The notes below the pieces were generated by a model. The model was not told the DNA's origin. It made no database searches and saw only the letters and a program-made list of their open reading frames with translations. From Bacteroidales bacterium UBA5382 (GTDB lineage Bacteria; Bacteroidota; Bacteroidia; Bacteroidales; Dysgonomonadaceae), in assembly GCA_002409745.1 (NCBI GenBank), contig DHOU01000038.1:109830-135515 (forward strand): a stretch of DNA of 25,686 bases, read 5' to 3'. The position numbers and the translations under genes were made by a program. Below are positions 23,542 through 25,686 of this stretch, piece after piece (position 1 is the first letter of the stretch; every line of letters begins with the position of its first letter).

Positions 23542-24651
23542 TTACAGGTTTACGAACCTCGACGACAAAATTTCACTGCAACGTTCGAGGAGCTCACCGA
23601 TGATCGCCATACCCTTCCGACGGGGAATGCGGATTGTTTCACCCACAATAAGCATATCTTCCACATCCGGCAGGCCTGCATTGTTTACCGAAGTCGCATG
23701 CTCTCCGTTGTATCCCTCTGTGTTGCGCGTCAAGTCGTAAGCGGGGGACAAAGTCCATCTTCCGTCGCGGCAGATAAAACTGAAGTTTTTGGCATGGTCG
23801 TCTTTGTTTTCGGCCAACACGTTGAATACCATACGACGGAACATTTCATCTACTTGTCCAGAATCTTGTGTAAGAAAACCGGTGAGATGCAGCAATGTTT
23901 TGTAATCAAGTTTGGGATGGTGAATGGATTCATTGAGCAATGCTCCGGCAGTTGCTATATGTAAGCGTTCTCCGTTTTCTATATCAAAACGCTTTGTGGC
24001 AAAGTATTTCCCTTTGAGTAGCTTGAAGTCCGGAACTTCTATGCCGCATGCACGCGCGATTGTATTATAGTGAAATTCTGTTTCACCCATATTTTGAGGA
24101 TCATAGGTGTGGCGGAATTTCACGAGCCACACTCCTTCGTGGTCATGGTATAAACATTTTGGACGGCAACCGCCGGAATTGCCGCTGTTAAAATAAAGCA
24201 CCTCCGCACCGGTGTCTGTCTTTTCGGAAAATACGTCCAGCGCCAATTGTTGCAATTGATCTAACTCCTGAAAAACTTTCTCTTCTCCGATGTATGTTTC
24301 GGGAATATATGATAACGCTCCCATCCCGGATGTCCCGACAATACTTAACCGCTGAAGAGGTGTCAGTGTGGCGTCGTCAATTCCCCGCTTTCTTAACATA
24401 CGGTGTAAAAGGTAGCGTCCATAACCATCCGGCAGACTGTCTTCAAAAATGCCGAAGTTGCCCCAAAAAGGCTCAGTCTTGGCAATAAACAACTCTTGCC
24501 TTAAAGGCAGATCCAGCGGAGAGAGCGAAAATCCCGACAATAGCCACTCCTTGTCATACTGGAATGCACATTGCCGCTTATCGGGAGTCATGGTTAGTTC
24601 TCCTACCTTACGACTGTGATACAAAACGGATAATTTATTTACTTCTTTCAT
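23542..24651 (-). CDS. hipA: HipA-family toxin kinase
   Basis: A 369-residue serine/threonine kinase of type II HipBA systems; E. coli HipA phosphorylates glutamyl-tRNA synthetase and induces dormancy. N-terminal HipA_N part (about 1-125) with FGIFEDSLPDGYGR; Gly-rich loop NSGGCRPK (about 158-165); catalytic-type lysine in WLVKF (K178); active-site ENKDDHAKNFSF (D285, K288, N289); metal-binding YDLTRN (D306). All look intact. The ATG at 24651 is chosen; an upstream extension in the same frame would lie within hipB. It overlaps hipB by 17 nt, as usual for these operons. The target in this organism is unknown. Confidence 0.92.
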   Translation of the reverse strand: MKEVNKLSVLYHSRKVGELTMTPDKRQCAFQYDKEWLLSGFSLSPLDLPLRQELFIAKTEPFWGNFGIFEDSLPDGYGRYLLHRMLRKRGIDDATLTPLQRLSIVGTSGMGALSYIPETYIGEEKVFQELDQLQQLALDVFSEKTDTGAEVLYFNSGNSGGCRPKCLYHDHEGVWLVKFRHTYDPQNMGETEFHYNTIARACGIEVPDFKLLKGKYFATKRFDIENGERLHIATAGALLNESIHHPKLDYKTLLHLTGFLTQDSGQVDEMFRRMVFNVLAENKDDHAKNFSFICRDGRWTLSPAYDLTRNTEGYNGEHATSVNNAGLPDVEDMLIVGETIRIPRRKGMAIIGELLERCSEILSSRFVNL

Positions 24652-24964
24652 TGCGGCGGCCCCTTTTCCGTTGTTTGTTCTTATTGATGGTCTCCAACTC
24701 CTGCATCGTGTCATAGAGCGGCACCGAAAGTAACCCTTTTACCTCTTTTGCATGGCCCAATGCTTTGGCCAAAGCCACGTAAGAGAGCAAAGAAATTGTG
24801 TGTTGCCGTTCAAATTTAGCAATCGTCGGTGCCGGCACCCCGCTTATTTCGGAAAGAGTGGTGCGCGATAATCCTTTTTCCAAACGCCGTTTCTGAAGAT
24901 TTTGAGCCATGAGCTGCATAATGTCGGCGGGAGAATCCATGTCGAAATCATAAATCAAATGCAT
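24635..24964 (-). CDS. hipB: HipB-family antitoxin, XRE-type HTH
   Basis: A 109-residue Cro/C1-type DNA-binding protein. The HTH lies at about residues 23-75 (LQKRRLEKGLSRTTLSEISG, VPAPTIAKFERQHT, LSYVALAKALG). The C-terminal tail is very basic (KNKQRKRGRRNERSK), a likely flexible end. It should neutralise HipA and repress the operon. An alternative start is the ATG eight codons further in (MDSPADIM). It is the first gene of the hipBA unit. Confidence 0.9.
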   Translation of the reverse strand: MHLIYDFDMDSPADIMQLMAQNLQKRRLEKGLSRTTLSEISGVPAPTIAKFERQHTISLLSYVALAKALGHAKEVKGLLSVPLYDTMQELETINKNKQRKRGRRNERSK

Positions 24965-25021
24965 ACAATAATATCCATTAATGTGTAAAAATAGAGATAA
25001 TAAATACGATCATATATGTTG

Positions 25022-25029
25022 CAAATATA
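25022..25029 (-). promoter_or_regulatory. Probable -7 box of hipBA
   Basis: On the minus strand TATATTTG, a perfect TAnnTTTG box, about 58 nt before the hipB ATG. The intervening leader is AT-rich; no clear dyad operator was identified. Confidence 0.5.
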
Positions 25030-25079
25030 ACAGGATGATTTGAATTTAGCAAGCGTGTTTGATAAAATATACGATAAGT

Positions 25080-25686
25080 CTGCACATCGGCACCCGCATC
25101 AACCCGTGAAGTTCTTCAACACCAAGCTCACGGGCAACCTGCTGCAACGCATCGAGGATCACCGCCGCATCGAAAACTTCCTCACCAACCAGACCATCAC
25201 GGTGTTGTTCTCCATCCTTACTTTTGTGATTTTCTCCGTGGTGCTGTTCATCTACAATGTGCCCATCTTCGCCGTGTTCCTTGCCGGCAGCATCCTATAC
25301 GGGGCATGGATCATGATCTTCCTGAAACGGCGGCGGGTGCTCGACTACAAAATGTTCGAGCAACAAGGCCTCAACCGCAACGTTACCTACCAGTTGATCA
25401 CAGGCATGCAGGAGATCAAGCTGCAAGGCTGCGAACAACGCAAGCGGTGGGAGTGGGAGGATGTGCAGGCCGACCTTTTCGACGTGAACCTGCAATCGCT
25501 GAACCTGCGGCAGAGCCAGGAGGCGGGCGGCATCCTGATCAATGAGTTGAAGAATATCCTGGTGACGGTGCTGGCGGCCACGGCGGTTATCGAGGGCAAC
25601 CTGACGCTGGGTATGATGCTGGCCATACAATATATCATCGGGCAGTTGAACAGTCCGGTGGAGCAGATCATGGGCTTCATCTACCA
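25080..25686 (+). pseudogene. Truncated peptidase-type ABC exporter, transmembrane region
   Basis: From 25103 to the window end one frame is open: PVKFFNTKLTGNLLQRIEDH (25103 onward), then a run of hydrophobic helices (ITVLFSILTFVIFSVVLF; FAVFLAGSILYGAWIMIFL), GMQEIKLQGCEQRKRWEWED and GMMLAIQYIIGQLNSPVEQI. This matches the membrane domain of bacteriocin or peptide exporters with an N-terminal C39-type peptidase. That peptidase and the first helices are missing. Just before, 25080-25103 reads LHIGTRIN in another frame, which belongs slightly upstream in this family, so a small frameshifting deletion joins the two. The coding is markedly richer in G and C than the hip region. The gene runs off the window end. 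Confidence 0.75.

Noticed and set aside
25295..25630. Minus-strand frame with many Gln/His/Leu codons at the right end
   Set aside because: It is antisense to the exporter membrane domain, whose frame is clearly the coding one.

Overview
The window looks like a chromosomal piece of a member of the Bacteroidales, probably on the Tannerellaceae/Porphyromonadaceae side; the family is a guess. Supporting signs are promoter -7 boxes of the Bacteroidetes type (TAnnTTTG) before several genes, a tmRNA tag ending NYALAA, PepSY-like lipoproteins, a TonB-dependent outer-membrane receptor, and the order purH-mreB-mreC-mreD-mrdA-rodA. Both window ends cut through genes: tmRNA on the left, an ABC transporter fragment on the right.

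Layout. 1-383: the 3' part of tmRNA (ssrA) and its terminator. 408-1560: a HipA-like kinase overlapping a DUF3037 gene. 1606-9948 (minus strand): an SDR oxidoreductase, then the cell-elongation cluster rodA, mrdA (PBP2), mreD, mreC and mreB, headed by purH. 10237-11841 (minus): an exported metallophosphoesterase. 12097-13314 (plus): a YgbA-type cysteine protein and a regulator joining a ScdA/hemerythrin-like N-terminus to a LuxR HTH, probably a nitric-oxide or iron-centre response pair. 13495-15313 (plus): a DUF234-type ATPase and a small helical protein. 15364-18307 (minus): an OmpR-type response regulator and histidine kinase, then two PepSY-like envelope proteins. 18364-19980: a decaying stretch with a small two-helix membrane protein broken by a stop codon and a lipoprotein gene broken by two frameshifts. 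19981-23218 (plus): a TonB-type receptor and trmD. 23308-23517: a 21-bp tandem array. 23542-24964 (minus): a hipBA toxin-antitoxin pair. 25080-25686: the remains of a peptidase-type ABC exporter.

How parts work together. The elongation cluster encodes the rod complex (MreBCD scaffold, RodA glycosyltransferase, PBP2 transpeptidase). The two-component system appears to control itself and the PepSY-like pair: both promoters carry nearly the same 19-bp direct-repeat site at nearly the same distance from the -7 box.

The most unusual structures are repeats. Ten degenerate 21-bp units lie between the convergent trmD and hipA genes; each holds a dyad, and several differ from one another in ways that keep the palindrome. 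Elsewhere short 7-bp or 8-bp tandem arrays start at or just after stop codons (DUF3037 gene, LuxR regulator, TonB receptor, trmD, and downstream of rodA). No CRISPR array, complete insertion sequence, rRNA or tRNA gene was seen.
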